In this document: positions 44,655-53,530 of the stretch, in pieces
How the letters are laid out: the number at the start of each line of letters is the position of its first letter
How positions within the stretch are numbered: the first letter of the stretch is position 1
Source of the DNA: Alphaproteobacteria bacterium
GTDB lineage: Bacteria; Pseudomonadota; Alphaproteobacteria; CAAHEQ01; UBA3637
NCBI GenBank assembly: GCA_017539265.1
Contig: JAFYHG010000012.1
Location: 1-64,000 of the forward strand
DNA length: 64,000 bases
Direction of reading: 5' to 3'
Notes under the pieces: generated by a model
Databases searched by the model: none
Seen by the model: the letters and a program-made list of their open reading frames with translations, nothing else
What the model was told of the DNA's origin: nothing
Translations under genes and position numbers: made by a program

Positions 44655-45872
44655 ATGACAATGACATACGAAGAGTTAGCACGCGGTATCGAATCTATTA
44701 TCCCCGAAAACGGATTAAAAGAAAAATTGGCTTTGGCCGAAAAGGAACATCGGCCCTTAATCGTTAAATTCGGTATGGACCCGACAGCACCGGATTTACA
44801 TCTGGGACACGCGGTAGGCCTTAAAAAATTGCGGCAGTTTCAAGAAGCCGGTCACGAATTGTGTCTGATTGTCGGTGACTTTACCGCCTGTATCGGTGAT
44901 CCGACAGGGCGCAATACCACACGTCCTCCCCTAACGGCGGAAGAAGTAAAAGTCAATGCTAAAACATACATTGAGCAACTAGGTAAAGTCGTAGATATGA
45001 CTAAAAACATCAAAATCGTCTTTAACGGCGAATGGATGAATAAGATGACTTTTGCCGATATCATTAAACTACTGGGAAAAGCAACATTGGCTCAGGTCAT
45101 GCAACGAGATGACTTTTCCCTGCGTTATAAAGAAAATATCCCCATTGCACTCCATGAACTGATTTACCCCTTAATGCAGGGTTACGACTCCGTAATGGTA
45201 AAAGCGGACATTGAATTTGGCGGTCGGGATCAGCTCTTAAACTGCCTGATGGGGAAGAGCCTTCAAGAAAGCATGGGTATGCCGGGGCAAATTGTGATCG
45301 GAATGCCTCTTTTGGTCGGCCTTGACGGTAAGATGAAGATGAGTAAGTCTAAGGGCAACTATATCGGCCTTAATGAACCGCCCAATGATATGTATGGTAA
45401 AGCAATGTCCATACCGGATGAATTAATCCCCGATTGGGTAGAACTGGTCACAAATTGGACACCGGATGAGCAGTCTAAGGCTATTGCCGATTATAAAAAC
45501 GGGTCGGTCAATCCCATGGAAATTAAAAAGAAAATCGCCTTTAACATTGTGGAACAATACCACGATAAAGCGGCAGCAGAATCGGCAGAACACTTTTTCT
45601 ATGTGCAGGTCCAACAACGGGGATTTGATACCAAAGAGTTTGAGGATGTAAGTGCCGCTTCTTTGAATTTGGCTTCGCCTTGCGGTTTGGTAGACTTTGG
45701 CGTTGCGGTTATGCAAGGGCAAAGCAAATCGGCCATCCGCCGTTTAATTGAAAGCGGCGCCGTATCTGTTTCGGGTGAAAAGGTAACGGATATCAATGCC
45801 AAAATCGCACCGATGGCAGAGGGCCTAAAAATCAAAATCGGCAAACGCGGCTTTTTCAACTTTAAGCCATAA
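44655..45872 (+). CDS. tyrS: Tyrosyl-tRNA synthetase
   Basis: Class I aminoacyl-tRNA synthetase. The start at 44655 (MTMTYEELAR) follows GAAAGGA; 44601 is inside the promoter. In the 405 residues: HIGH-type motif PDLHLGHA near 53-60, KMSKS near 233-237 (KMKMSKSKGNYIG), and a C-terminal S4-like tRNA-binding domain (KSAIRRLIESGAVSVSGEKV). This is the TyrRS-Z-like arrangement with GRDQLLN and PLLVGLDG. The ATPase operon begins 21 bases after its stop. Confidence 0.96.
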   Translation: MTMTYEELARGIESIIPENGLKEKLALAEKEHRPLIVKFGMDPTAPDLHLGHAVGLKKLRQFQEAGHELCLIVGDFTACIGDPTGRNTTRPPLTAEEVKVNAKTYIEQLGKVVDMTKNIKIVFNGEWMNKMTFADIIKLLGKATLAQVMQRDDFSLRYKENIPIALHELIYPLMQGYDSVMVKADIEFGGRDQLLNCLMGKSLQESMGMPGQIVIGMPLLVGLDGKMKMSKSKGNYIGLNEPPNDMYGKAMSIPDELIPDWVELVTNWTPDEQSKAIADYKNGSVNPMEIKKKIAFNIVEQYHDKAAAESAEHFFYVQVQQRGFDTKEFEDVSAASLNLASPCGLVDFGVAVMQGQSKSAIRRLIESGAVSVSGEKVTDINAKIAPMAEGLKIKIGKRGFFNFKP

Positions 45873-45884
45873 CAGTAGGAATGA

Positions 45885-47288
<1,404 letters not shown>

Positions 47289-47699
47289 ATGGAACTGAAC
47301 CTTAAAATCTCGACCCCAATCGGCATCGCCTTGGATACCGCCACAACCCAAGTGGATTTTGAGGCCATAGACGGTTTTTTCACCCTTCTGCCCCGCCATG
47401 CGGATATGGTATCGGCCCTAAAATCCGGTATTTTAAGTTACAAAGTCGGTGATAAAAAATCTTATGTAGCGTGCCATAATGGTGTTTTGGTTAAAAAGGG
47501 AAGTGATGTATCCGTATCAACAAAACTGGCTATTTTAGGCTCTGACCTAAAAGAATTACAACAAAAAATAGCAATTGATTTTAAGGCGATGGAACAAGAA
47601 CGCAAAGAAGTGAACCTGGCGATGGCAAAATTGGAATTGGGACTTGCAAAAGGGATTTTATCATTGAAGCAAGATGGGGGCGCACATGGCAACCTTTGA
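47289..47699 (+). CDS. atpC: N-type F-ATPase subunit epsilon
   Basis: A 136-residue central-stalk subunit starting immediately at the atpD stop. The N-terminal beta sandwich is clear (FFTLLPRHADMVSALKSGIL, YVACHNGVLVKKG) and corresponds to the FLPGHA region of canonical epsilon. The C-terminal helices are charged (LKELQQKIAIDFKAMEQERKEV). Overlaps the start of atpQ by 14 bases. Confidence 0.92.
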   Translation: MELNLKISTPIGIALDTATTQVDFEAIDGFFTLLPRHADMVSALKSGILSYKVGDKKSYVACHNGVLVKKGSDVSVSTKLAILGSDLKELQQKIAIDFKAMEQERKEVNLAMAKLELGLAKGILSLKQDGGAHGNL

Positions 47700-48000
47700 T
47701 CAAGAAAACAAAAAGGCCGAAAAAATCCTGATTAAAAAGGCGCATAAAATGGCAGGTCGAAAGGAACGTGTTATTGAACTTAATGCCGCGGTGTTAAGTG
47801 TTTATGGCTGGCAAATGGCTATTCCGATGGTATTAGGGGTCATTTTAGGGAGACTCTTGGACCATTTTATACCAATGACATACTTATCTTGGACACTTAA
47901 TTTTATTCTAATCGGGGCAGTTATCGGTTTTTATAATGCAACCCGCTGGATTAAAAGAGAAGGTAGCCTTTCAAACAAAAAGAAAGGGAAACAAAAATGA
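47686..48000 (+). CDS. atpQ: AtpQ (AtpI-like) membrane protein of N-ATPase
   Basis: The start at 47686 (MATFDQEN) has GGGGG upstream; a start at 47674 is also possible. In the 104 residues, after a charged N-terminus come two helices, YGWQMAIPMVLGVILGRLLD and LNFILIGAVIGFYNATRW, which match the AtpI/AtpQ family thought to help c-ring assembly or Mg2+ supply. The ATGA overlap couples it to the next ORF, which is not a usual member of this operon. Confidence 0.85.
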   Translation: MATFDQENKKAEKILIKKAHKMAGRKERVIELNAAVLSVYGWQMAIPMVLGVILGRLLDHFIPMTYLSWTLNFILIGAVIGFYNATRWIKREGSLSNKKKGKQK

Positions 48001-48428
48001 ATAAAATTATACATATAATAACAGATATTTTGATTATATTGTGTTCTGTTATATTAATCTTTGTGATATACAATTGTATAGATGCATATTTAACGGATCG
48101 AAGGACTACCATTGCACGGGAAGAAAACAAAATTAGACAAGAAAGGCACAGGTTTGATGTACTTAAAAAAGCCATTTTTAATGATGCGTTTATGAATAAA
48201 TGCTTAACTTGCATGGGTGACAATGGCAAACCACATATCATTGAAAACGAAAAATTTTCGTGTGAATATACTAGAAAGCCTACAATCGATATACCTGATC
48301 ATCTGAAATCTGGATTTTGTGGTGATTGTCTTTATGTTTTTACTCTAGAAAGTGACGTCAATAATGTCTGGGTAGATAATGTTGAAACTTGTCTCCAATT
48401 GTTGTCAAAAGATAAGGATACCAAATGA
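47997..48428 (+). CDS. ORFan inserted in the N-ATPase operon
   Basis: A 143-residue protein: one transmembrane helix (about residues 8-30, IITDILIILCSVILIFVIYN), a charged, probably coiled-coil stretch (REENKIRQERHRFDVLKKA), then a domain with paired Cys (CLTCMGDNG, FSCEY, FCGDCLYVF, ETCLQLL). Clearly more AT-rich than the atp genes around it. It sits between atpQ and atpR, which are adjacent in N-ATPase operons I know of. It overlaps both neighbours by ATGA, so it would be translated with the operon. No family recognised; not AtpR, which follows. Confidence 0.65.
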   Translation: MNKIIHIITDILIILCSVILIFVIYNCIDAYLTDRRTTIAREENKIRQERHRFDVLKKAIFNDAFMNKCLTCMGDNGKPHIIENEKFSCEYTRKPTIDIPDHLKSGFCGDCLYVFTLESDVNNVWVDNVETCLQLLSKDKDTK

Positions 48429-48505
48429 ATCAGAATACTTTAAACATATCTCCTCATGAAATTGAGATAGTGCCCTCAATTAGAAATAAAACGGGAGAGG
48501 CGTAA
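48425..48505 (+). other. 26-codon frame between ORFan and atpR
   Basis: Starts in an ATGA overlap with the ORFan stop and ends 3 bases before atpR. Its last codons (PSIRNKTGEA) loosely resemble the atpQ C-terminus (GSLSNKKKGKQK). It may be a relic of the original atpQ end displaced by the ORFan insertion, or just a spacer frame that carries the atpR SD (GGGAGAGG). Confidence 0.3.
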
Positions 48506-48508
48506 AAA

Positions 48509-48853
48509 ATGAATTTTAATGCTTTTAAACTTTCGCTTTCCGAATTCGGCACCTGTTTTTTAATAGGGGCCATATGCGGGCTGATATTCATGTATCTGTT
48601 GTGGCGAACGGTTAAATTATTACCGCAGGTTAAGCACAAATACTTGTTTCTATTCGTATCCAAGGCCTTAAGGATTTTCTTACTTTTATGTGTCATGATT
48701 TTATTTTCCGACCACCATGCGGGTAAATTCTTAACAATTTTTTGCGGATTTTGGGCTATTCGATTAATTATCTTGAAATTTGTCAGTTTTCGGGTCTATC
48801 ATGAAACAGAAGAAAAACAACTTTTAAAAGGAATGAAAAAAAAGAAAAAATGA
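48509..48853 (+). CDS. atpR: AtpR membrane protein of N-ATPase
   Basis: A 114-residue protein with three hydrophobic helices (about 14-36, 45-72, 76-92) and a basic tail of Lys. AtpR is specific to N-ATPase operons and is thought to supply a positively charged helix partner for the second carboxylate during c-subunit assembly. The identification rests on size, topology, a membrane Arg (SKALRIFLLL; also FWAIRLIILK) and position between atpQ and atpB. The stop overlaps the atpB start. Confidence 0.8.
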   Translation: MNFNAFKLSLSEFGTCFLIGAICGLIFMYLLWRTVKLLPQVKHKYLFLFVSKALRIFLLLCVMILFSDHHAGKFLTIFCGFWAIRLIILKFVSFRVYHETEEKQLLKGMKKKKK

Positions 48854-49740
48854 AAACCATCCTGTTTCAGTTAGGACATTTTGATGTATCAATTGAAATT
48901 TTACTGTCAATTGGGGTGGCTCTTTTGTTCTGTGCTGGGGCGTGCATCTGGATTAAAAATAAGATTGGCCGAGGGCTTTTGTTGTTCCTAATCGTATCAG
49001 CGTGGTGGAGTGCCTTAATGATCGGGGGACAAAATACAGAGGGTCTGGACCTTAAAAATGTAGATACAATTCCTATCATAAAAGTAGGAGATTTCACCAT
49101 TGGCGGAACAATTTTCTATTCATGGCTAGTCATGGGGGTGTTGGTTCTTTTATCATGGCTTTCGACCCGAAATTTAAAAACAACCCTACGCGTATCTGCC
49201 CTACAGACAGCAATGGAATCCGTTGTGCGAACAATCCGATCACAGATTATTGAGGCCAGTGGCGATAACCCTGCCCGCTATTTACCGATTATGGGAACTT
49301 TCTTTTTGTTCATCGGGATGAGTAATCTGTTGACGATTATCCCGTGGTTTCAAGCCCCGACGGCCTCCCTGTCCACAACGGCGGCCTTTGCTCTGTGCGT
49401 CTTTTGTGCCATGCCGATTTACGGTATTCAAAACGCCGGTGTAAAAGGGTATTTAAAAAAATACATCGAACCGACCCCAATTATGCTACCCATGAATATC
49501 CTCAGCGATTTTTCATCTACTTTTGCATTAGCCTTCCGGCTTTATGGAAATATGCTCAGCGGTGCGATTTTGGCATCTGTTTTAATGATGTTGGTGCCAT
49601 TTATAATACCGCTTCCCATGCAGATTTTAGGGCTTATTACCGGTATGATTCAGGCCTACGTTTTTGCCCTTTTGGCGATAGTTTATGTGTCTTCGGTATC
49701 GCCGAAACAACCCTTTGAAGACCATTTGAATTTTTATTAA
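48850..49740 (+). CDS. atpB: N-type F-ATPase subunit a
   Basis: Stator channel subunit of Fo, 296 residues with six or seven helices. The essential Arg is in SSTFALAFRLYGNMLSG near residue 228. PTPIMLPMNILSDF and the final FALLAIVYVSS are also typical. The N-terminal 90 residues carry extra helices. Followed by atpE with AAAGGAG. Confidence 0.95.
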   Translation: MKTILFQLGHFDVSIEILLSIGVALLFCAGACIWIKNKIGRGLLLFLIVSAWWSALMIGGQNTEGLDLKNVDTIPIIKVGDFTIGGTIFYSWLVMGVLVLLSWLSTRNLKTTLRVSALQTAMESVVRTIRSQIIEASGDNPARYLPIMGTFFLFIGMSNLLTIIPWFQAPTASLSTTAAFALCVFCAMPIYGIQNAGVKGYLKKYIEPTPIMLPMNILSDFSSTFALAFRLYGNMLSGAILASVLMMLVPFIIPLPMQILGLITGMIQAYVFALLAIVYVSSVSPKQPFEDHLNFY

Positions 49741-49756
49741 GAAAGGAGAAAAAATT

Positions 49757-50035
49757 ATGGAACCAACAACTTTAATCGGAGCAATTTCTGTCCTAGCGGC
49801 AGGTTTATGTATCGCGATTGGCGGTATCGGACCGGCTTTGGGTGAAGGAAATGTGGCAGCAAACGCCCTGCGCGCAATGGCCCAACAACCCGATGAGGCA
49901 GGCAACATTACCAAAACAATGTATATTGCTATGGCCATGGTGGAATCAACGGCTATTTATGCATTTGTGGTAACAATGATGATCATGTATGCCAATCCGT
50001 TTTGGAACTATGCCATCGAAGCAGCCTCTAAGTAA
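49757..50035 (+). CDS. atpE: N-type F-ATPase subunit c with two-carboxylate ion site
   Basis: A 92-residue hairpin of two helices forming the rotor ring. Helix 1 has IGGIGPALGEG with Glu30; helix 2 has VESTAIYAFVV with Glu63, Ser64, Thr65 and Tyr68. Aligned to the Na+-ATPase of Ilyobacter (Gln32, Glu65, Ser66, Thr67, Tyr70), all Na+ ligands match except that Gln is replaced by Glu, as in N-ATPases and in Fusobacterium. Na+ coupling is likely by motif, but the Burkholderia N-ATPase ring was reported to bind H+, so the ion must be tested. The long polar C-terminus ends EAASK. Confidence 0.95.
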   Translation: MEPTTLIGAISVLAAGLCIAIGGIGPALGEGNVAANALRAMAQQPDEAGNITKTMYIAMAMVESTAIYAFVVTMMIMYANPFWNYAIEAASK

Positions 50036-50047
50036 AAGGAGTCCGTT

Positions 50048-50812
50048 ATGGGATTTAGCTGGGTTACATTCTTTGCCCAAATTATCAATTTGTTTTTGTT
50101 GGTGTGGCTATTAAAAAAGTTCCTTTATCGGCCGATTTTATCCGCGATAGAAAAGCGTCAGGCTTATATTGAGGATAAAGTCAAAAAAGCCGATGAGGCC
50201 GTCAAATCTGCCCAAAAACAAGAAGAAAAACTGAACAAACAGGTTCGCCAATGGGAAAAAGACAAACAAAAGCGGTTGGATGAACTGGATACGGAATTAG
50301 AGGCTTATCGGCGCGAGGAACGAACGGCTATCGAACGGGAAGCCCGTGATTTGCGACAAAAGATGCAAGATGCACTCAATCGCGAAAGTGCCTCAATGCA
50401 GTTGGAAATTCGGGATATGATGGCGGGGAACTTTTTAAATCTGTCCCAAAAGGTTTTGACGGATTTATCCCGTCTTGCCCCCATGGAACAGGCCGTTACC
50501 CTTTTCCGCAAAAAAGTATCCGATTTACCCAAGGCCGATGTTAAATCCATTCGTGATGTTTTGAAAAAGAAAAACCAAATCATCATTTCTTCGTCGGCGG
50601 AATTGACTGAAAAAGAACAAAAAAGCCTTTCTTCATTTTTAAAAGAACAATTTGGAGAAAGCGCCATTTCTTATCGTGTTCAACCGGATTTGATTTTGGG
50701 AATAGAAGCCCTTATCGGGGAGACGGTTTTGGAATGGAATTTAAAATCCTATCTGGATCATTTTGAAGGGAACTTAAACGCGGCGTTGGCCGGTTTAATC
50801 GTGAAGGAGTAG
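50048..50812 (+). CDS. atpF: N-type F-ATPase subunit b, long form
   Basis: A 254-residue peripheral-stalk subunit: a membrane anchor at 5-25 (WVTFFAQIINLFLLVWLLKK), a long charged coiled coil to about residue 130, and a C-terminal region (SLSSFLKEQFGESAISYRVQPDLILGIEALIGETVLEWNLKS, given here in outline only by its start and end) like the C-terminus of subunit delta. N-ATPase operons lack atpH; this long b form would replace delta. Confidence 0.9.
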   Translation: MGFSWVTFFAQIINLFLLVWLLKKFLYRPILSAIEKRQAYIEDKVKKADEAVKSAQKQEEKLNKQVRQWEKDKQKRLDELDTELEAYRREERTAIEREARDLRQKMQDALNRESASMQLEIRDMMAGNFLNLSQKVLTDLSRLAPMEQAVTLFRKKVSDLPKADVKSIRDVLKKKNQIIISSSAELTEKEQKSLSSFLKEQFGESAISYRVQPDLILGIEALIGETVLEWNLKSYLDHFEGNLNAALAGLIVKE

Positions 50813-50815
50813 TAT

Positions 50816-52324
50816 ATGTTAAAAGGCGCATCAAAACAGGCAACAAAACTCATCAAAGACACAATCGGGAAAACCAAAACCGATTTAAATGTATCCGAGG
50901 TCAGCACCATTATCTCTATCTCGGCCGGAACGGCAGAAGTCGGCGGCCTGAACAAGGTGAAGATGAATGAACTTTTGACCTTTCGGGGGGATACCGTCGG
51001 TATGGTTCAAACGCTTATGACCGACAGGGTGGGTGTTGTCTTTTTGACAAACGCCGATCATTTAAAGGCAGGTGATCGCGCTAAGCGCACCAATCGGGTA
51101 TTGGACGTACCGGTGGGTGAAGCTTTATTGGGGCGTGTGATTAATCCGTTGGGCGGACCGCTGGATAACAAAGGTCCCATTGCAACGACCGAAACTTGGC
51201 CGGTGGAACGGGAATCCCCCCCGATTATGCATCGGGCACCGGTGGATACCCCACTTCAGACAGGTTTGAAGGCCATTGATTCCTTTACCCCAATCGGTCG
51301 CGGGCAACGGGAATTGATCCTGGGGGATCGGCAAACGGGAAAAACCGCCATTGCCGTTGATACCATTATCAACCAAAAAGATACCGGGGTTATTTGTATC
51401 TATTGTGCTATTGGTCAACGGGCATCCGGAACGGCGCGCGTTATAGCGGACTTGGAAAAACATGGTGTAATGAATAACACAATTGTCGTAATTGCTTCCG
51501 GCGATGATGAAGCAGGCCTTCAGTATATTGCCCCCTATGCGGCGACAAGTATCGGGGAGTGGTTTATGGCGCACGGTAAAGATGTGTTAGTCATTTATGA
51601 TGATTTAACGGCACATGCGCGAGCCTATCGACAAATGTCATTACTTTTGCGCACACCGCCGGGACGTGAGGCTTTTCCGGGGGATATTTTCTATATTCAT
51701 TCCCGATTGTTGGAACGATCCACACACCTGCGTCCCGAATTTGGTGGTGGTAGTTTAACCTCTTTACCCATCGTTTCAACAGAGGCCGGTAACATTTCCG
51801 CCTATATTCCGACAAACATTATTTCGATTACGGACGGGCAGATTTACCTATCCACAAACCTGTTTCAAAAAGGCATTTTGCCCGCCATTGATACCGGCAG
51901 GTCCGTATCGCGTGTAGGCGGCGATGCACAATTACCCGCTTACCGTAGTTTGGTTGGTCCTTTAAAACTCTTCTTTTCACAGTTTGAGGAATTGGAATCT
52001 TTTGCCAAATTCGGGACACAAATGGATGCCGCTACAACCGAACGCCTGAAGCGTGGGGAGGCTATCCGCTCCGTCCTTCAACAAATCCAATATGCGCCGA
52101 TGCCGGTGGCGGACCAAATCGTTGTTTTCCTGGCCACCAATGCGGGATTATTGGATAATATCCCTGCAAACAAAATTACCGTAGCCCAAAACTTGATTAT
52201 CAAAATTTTCCATCAACATTTTTCGGGCGCGGTATCGGCTATTTCCCGCCGTGAAAAATTGAGCCCTGAGACCCAGAAAAATATTTTAACCGAACTGAAA
52301 AAGGCACTTGAAGCAATCAAATGA
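50816..52324 (+). CDS. atpA: N-type F-ATPase subunit alpha
   Basis: Regulatory nucleotide-binding subunit of F1, 502 residues. Walker A GDRQTGKTA near residue 170, IYCAIGQRASGTARV, LVIYDDLTAHARAYRQMSLL and the C-terminal QLPAYRSLVGPL. SD AAGGAG overlaps the atpF stop. The stop overlaps the atpG start (ATGA). Confidence 0.97.
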   Translation: MLKGASKQATKLIKDTIGKTKTDLNVSEVSTIISISAGTAEVGGLNKVKMNELLTFRGDTVGMVQTLMTDRVGVVFLTNADHLKAGDRAKRTNRVLDVPVGEALLGRVINPLGGPLDNKGPIATTETWPVERESPPIMHRAPVDTPLQTGLKAIDSFTPIGRGQRELILGDRQTGKTAIAVDTIINQKDTGVICIYCAIGQRASGTARVIADLEKHGVMNNTIVVIASGDDEAGLQYIAPYAATSIGEWFMAHGKDVLVIYDDLTAHARAYRQMSLLLRTPPGREAFPGDIFYIHSRLLERSTHLRPEFGGGSLTSLPIVSTEAGNISAYIPTNIISITDGQIYLSTNLFQKGILPAIDTGRSVSRVGGDAQLPAYRSLVGPLKLFFSQFEELESFAKFGTQMDAATTERLKRGEAIRSVLQQIQYAPMPVADQIVVFLATNAGLLDNIPANKITVAQNLIIKIFHQHFSGAVSAISRREKLSPETQKNILTELKKALEAIK

Positions 52325-53205
52325 CACTGGAAGCCCTGACAAAACGGATTAAAACAACAACGGACCTGAAAGATATTGTCGGCACGATGAAGATGCTTTC
52401 ATCCGTCAGTATTGCGCCGTATGAAAAGGCTTTAAAATCCATCAATCGCTATGGGCAAACAGTAAAAGATGCCTTTGTGGGTCTTTTAAAAAAGGAAAAT
52501 TTCACCTATCAACCCAGGCCCGTTAAATCAACCACACCACAAACGATTGCCATTGTTATCGGAACAGATAACGGCCTTGTGGGGCGGTTTAATCGGGATG
52601 TGCTTGCTTATGCCAAATCGGATTTAAAAGAAAAAAATTGTTTCGATCAAACAGAATTTATTTGTGTCGGCAAACGATTAGGCCTGATGGCGGATTCGGC
52701 AAAACTGCCGATCGCGGCAACCTATGCCATTATGAATTCCCTTAAGGAAATAGCCTCTATTGCCTCAATGGTCTTGATGAAAGTAAATGAAGTTATCCCG
52801 ATTCGCAGGTCGGAACAGGTCTTAATTTACTTTATGAAACGAAAATCCGGCGAGCCGCAAAGGCCAACCGTTTTGCAACTGATGCCCCTGCCCTATGTGG
52901 ATATGATGCGCTTCAAATCGGAAAAATGGACGGGGAAAACACCGCCCTTAATTACCGCAGATTACAGTGAGCTCTTCACCGCCCTTATCCATGAATACCT
53001 GACGGTTGTCTTAAGCGGTGCTTTAACAGCTTCATTGGCGGCCGAACACTATACCCGTATGGTCAATATGCAGCAAGCCGAAAAAAATATTGATGACTCC
53101 TTAACCGAGATGAACCTAACCTATCAACAATTGCGTCAGGCCGGAATCACAGATGAACTGATAGACATTGTTTCCGGTGCCGAAAGTTTAAAAAAGAAAC
53201 GCTAA
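52321..53205 (+). CDS. atpG: N-type F-ATPase subunit gamma
   Basis: Central rotor shaft, 294 residues. N-terminal helix ALTKRIKTTTDLKDIVGTMKMLS (given in part), the Rossmann-like middle with GTDNGLVGRFN, and the C-terminal helix AAEHYTRMVNMQQAEKNID. The terminal Q-x-x-I-T-x-E-L-x-x-I-x-x-G-A motif is present as RQAGITDELIDIVSGAESLK. Its final 24 bases recur at 55394-55417 on the far side of island B. No terminator is seen after it. Confidence 0.93.
   Translation: MTLEALTKRIKTTTDLKDIVGTMKMLSSVSIAPYEKALKSINRYGQTVKDAFVGLLKKENFTYQPRPVKSTTPQTIAIVIGTDNGLVGRFNRDVLAYAKSDLKEKNCFDQTEFICVGKRLGLMADSAKLPIAATYAIMNSLKEIASIASMVLMKVNEVIPIRRSEQVLIYFMKRKSGEPQRPTVLQLMPLPYVDMMRFKSEKWTGKTPPLITADYSELFTALIHEYLTVVLSGALTASLAAEHYTRMVNMQQAEKNIDDSLTEMNLTYQQLRQAGITDELIDIVSGAESLKKKR
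53182..53205. repeat. 24-bp direct repeat, left copy (atpG 3' end)
   Basis: Last codons ESLKKKR and stop of atpG. The copy at 55394-55417 matches 23 of 24 bases. The pair brackets island B in the same way that the XRE gene end brackets island A. Confidence 0.8.
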
Positions 53206-53208
53206 AAA

Positions 53209-53355
53209 TTATCCTTTTTGTTTTCTTATCATTTCTATCATTTTATTTAATGATTGGGGCGTTAGCCGATCCATAATATCTTGATGAAAATGAAAATCAA
53301 TTGGCAACTTCATATAATCACAAAAATCTGTGTAAAGAATAATTTCAAGTTTATT
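53209..53355 (-). pseudogene. 3' fragment of an unknown gene in island B
   Basis: A minus-strand frame of 49 codons open from 53355 to TAA at 53209-53211. It reads like a protein C-terminus: TDFCDYMKLPIDFHFHQDIM, then RLTPQSLNKMIEMIRKQKG. There is no upstream coding continuation, because the frame is cut off exactly where the transposase remnant lies. Probably the tail of a glycan or capsule gene truncated by the IS. Together with the parallel fragment in island A it gives both islands the order fragment, IS remnant, intact gene. Confidence 0.45.
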
Positions 53356-53402
53356 TTACCTCCTTTATTGAACTCATTTTTTTATAAAAAAATAAAAGAC
53401 AC
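53352..53402 (+). pseudogene. 3' remnant of the same IS1595-family transposase
   Basis: Translation gives TSFIELIFL, stop, KNKRH, against ASFIEHIFLSKIKRC at the end of the transposase remnant in island A (3354-3398). The DNA matches along about 45 bases with few differences (for example TCCTTTATTGAAC is identical). Only the extreme 3' part of the transposase is left, with an in-frame stop. Confidence 0.7.
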
Positions 53403-53530
53403 CGAAACAATAAACCTAGAAATTTCTTCATCACAGCCCCTTTAACTAAAAGGGGCCTGTCTGGACAAAAATCAAGAAAAGCAACCCGTTAGACGATAGA
53501 AAATTACCTGAATGGGAGAAAATACCTCTT

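Noticed and set aside
47997-48428. Assignment of the ORFan as AtpR or AtpI
   Set aside because: It has a single membrane helix and a Cys-rich soluble part. The three-helix AtpR is the next gene and AtpQ the previous one.
53420-53470. Hairpin CCCCTTTAACTAAAAGGGG as an atpG terminator
   Set aside because: It lies inside island B, next to the transposase remnant, and lacks a T-run. It may be part of the IS end, but I could not show that.
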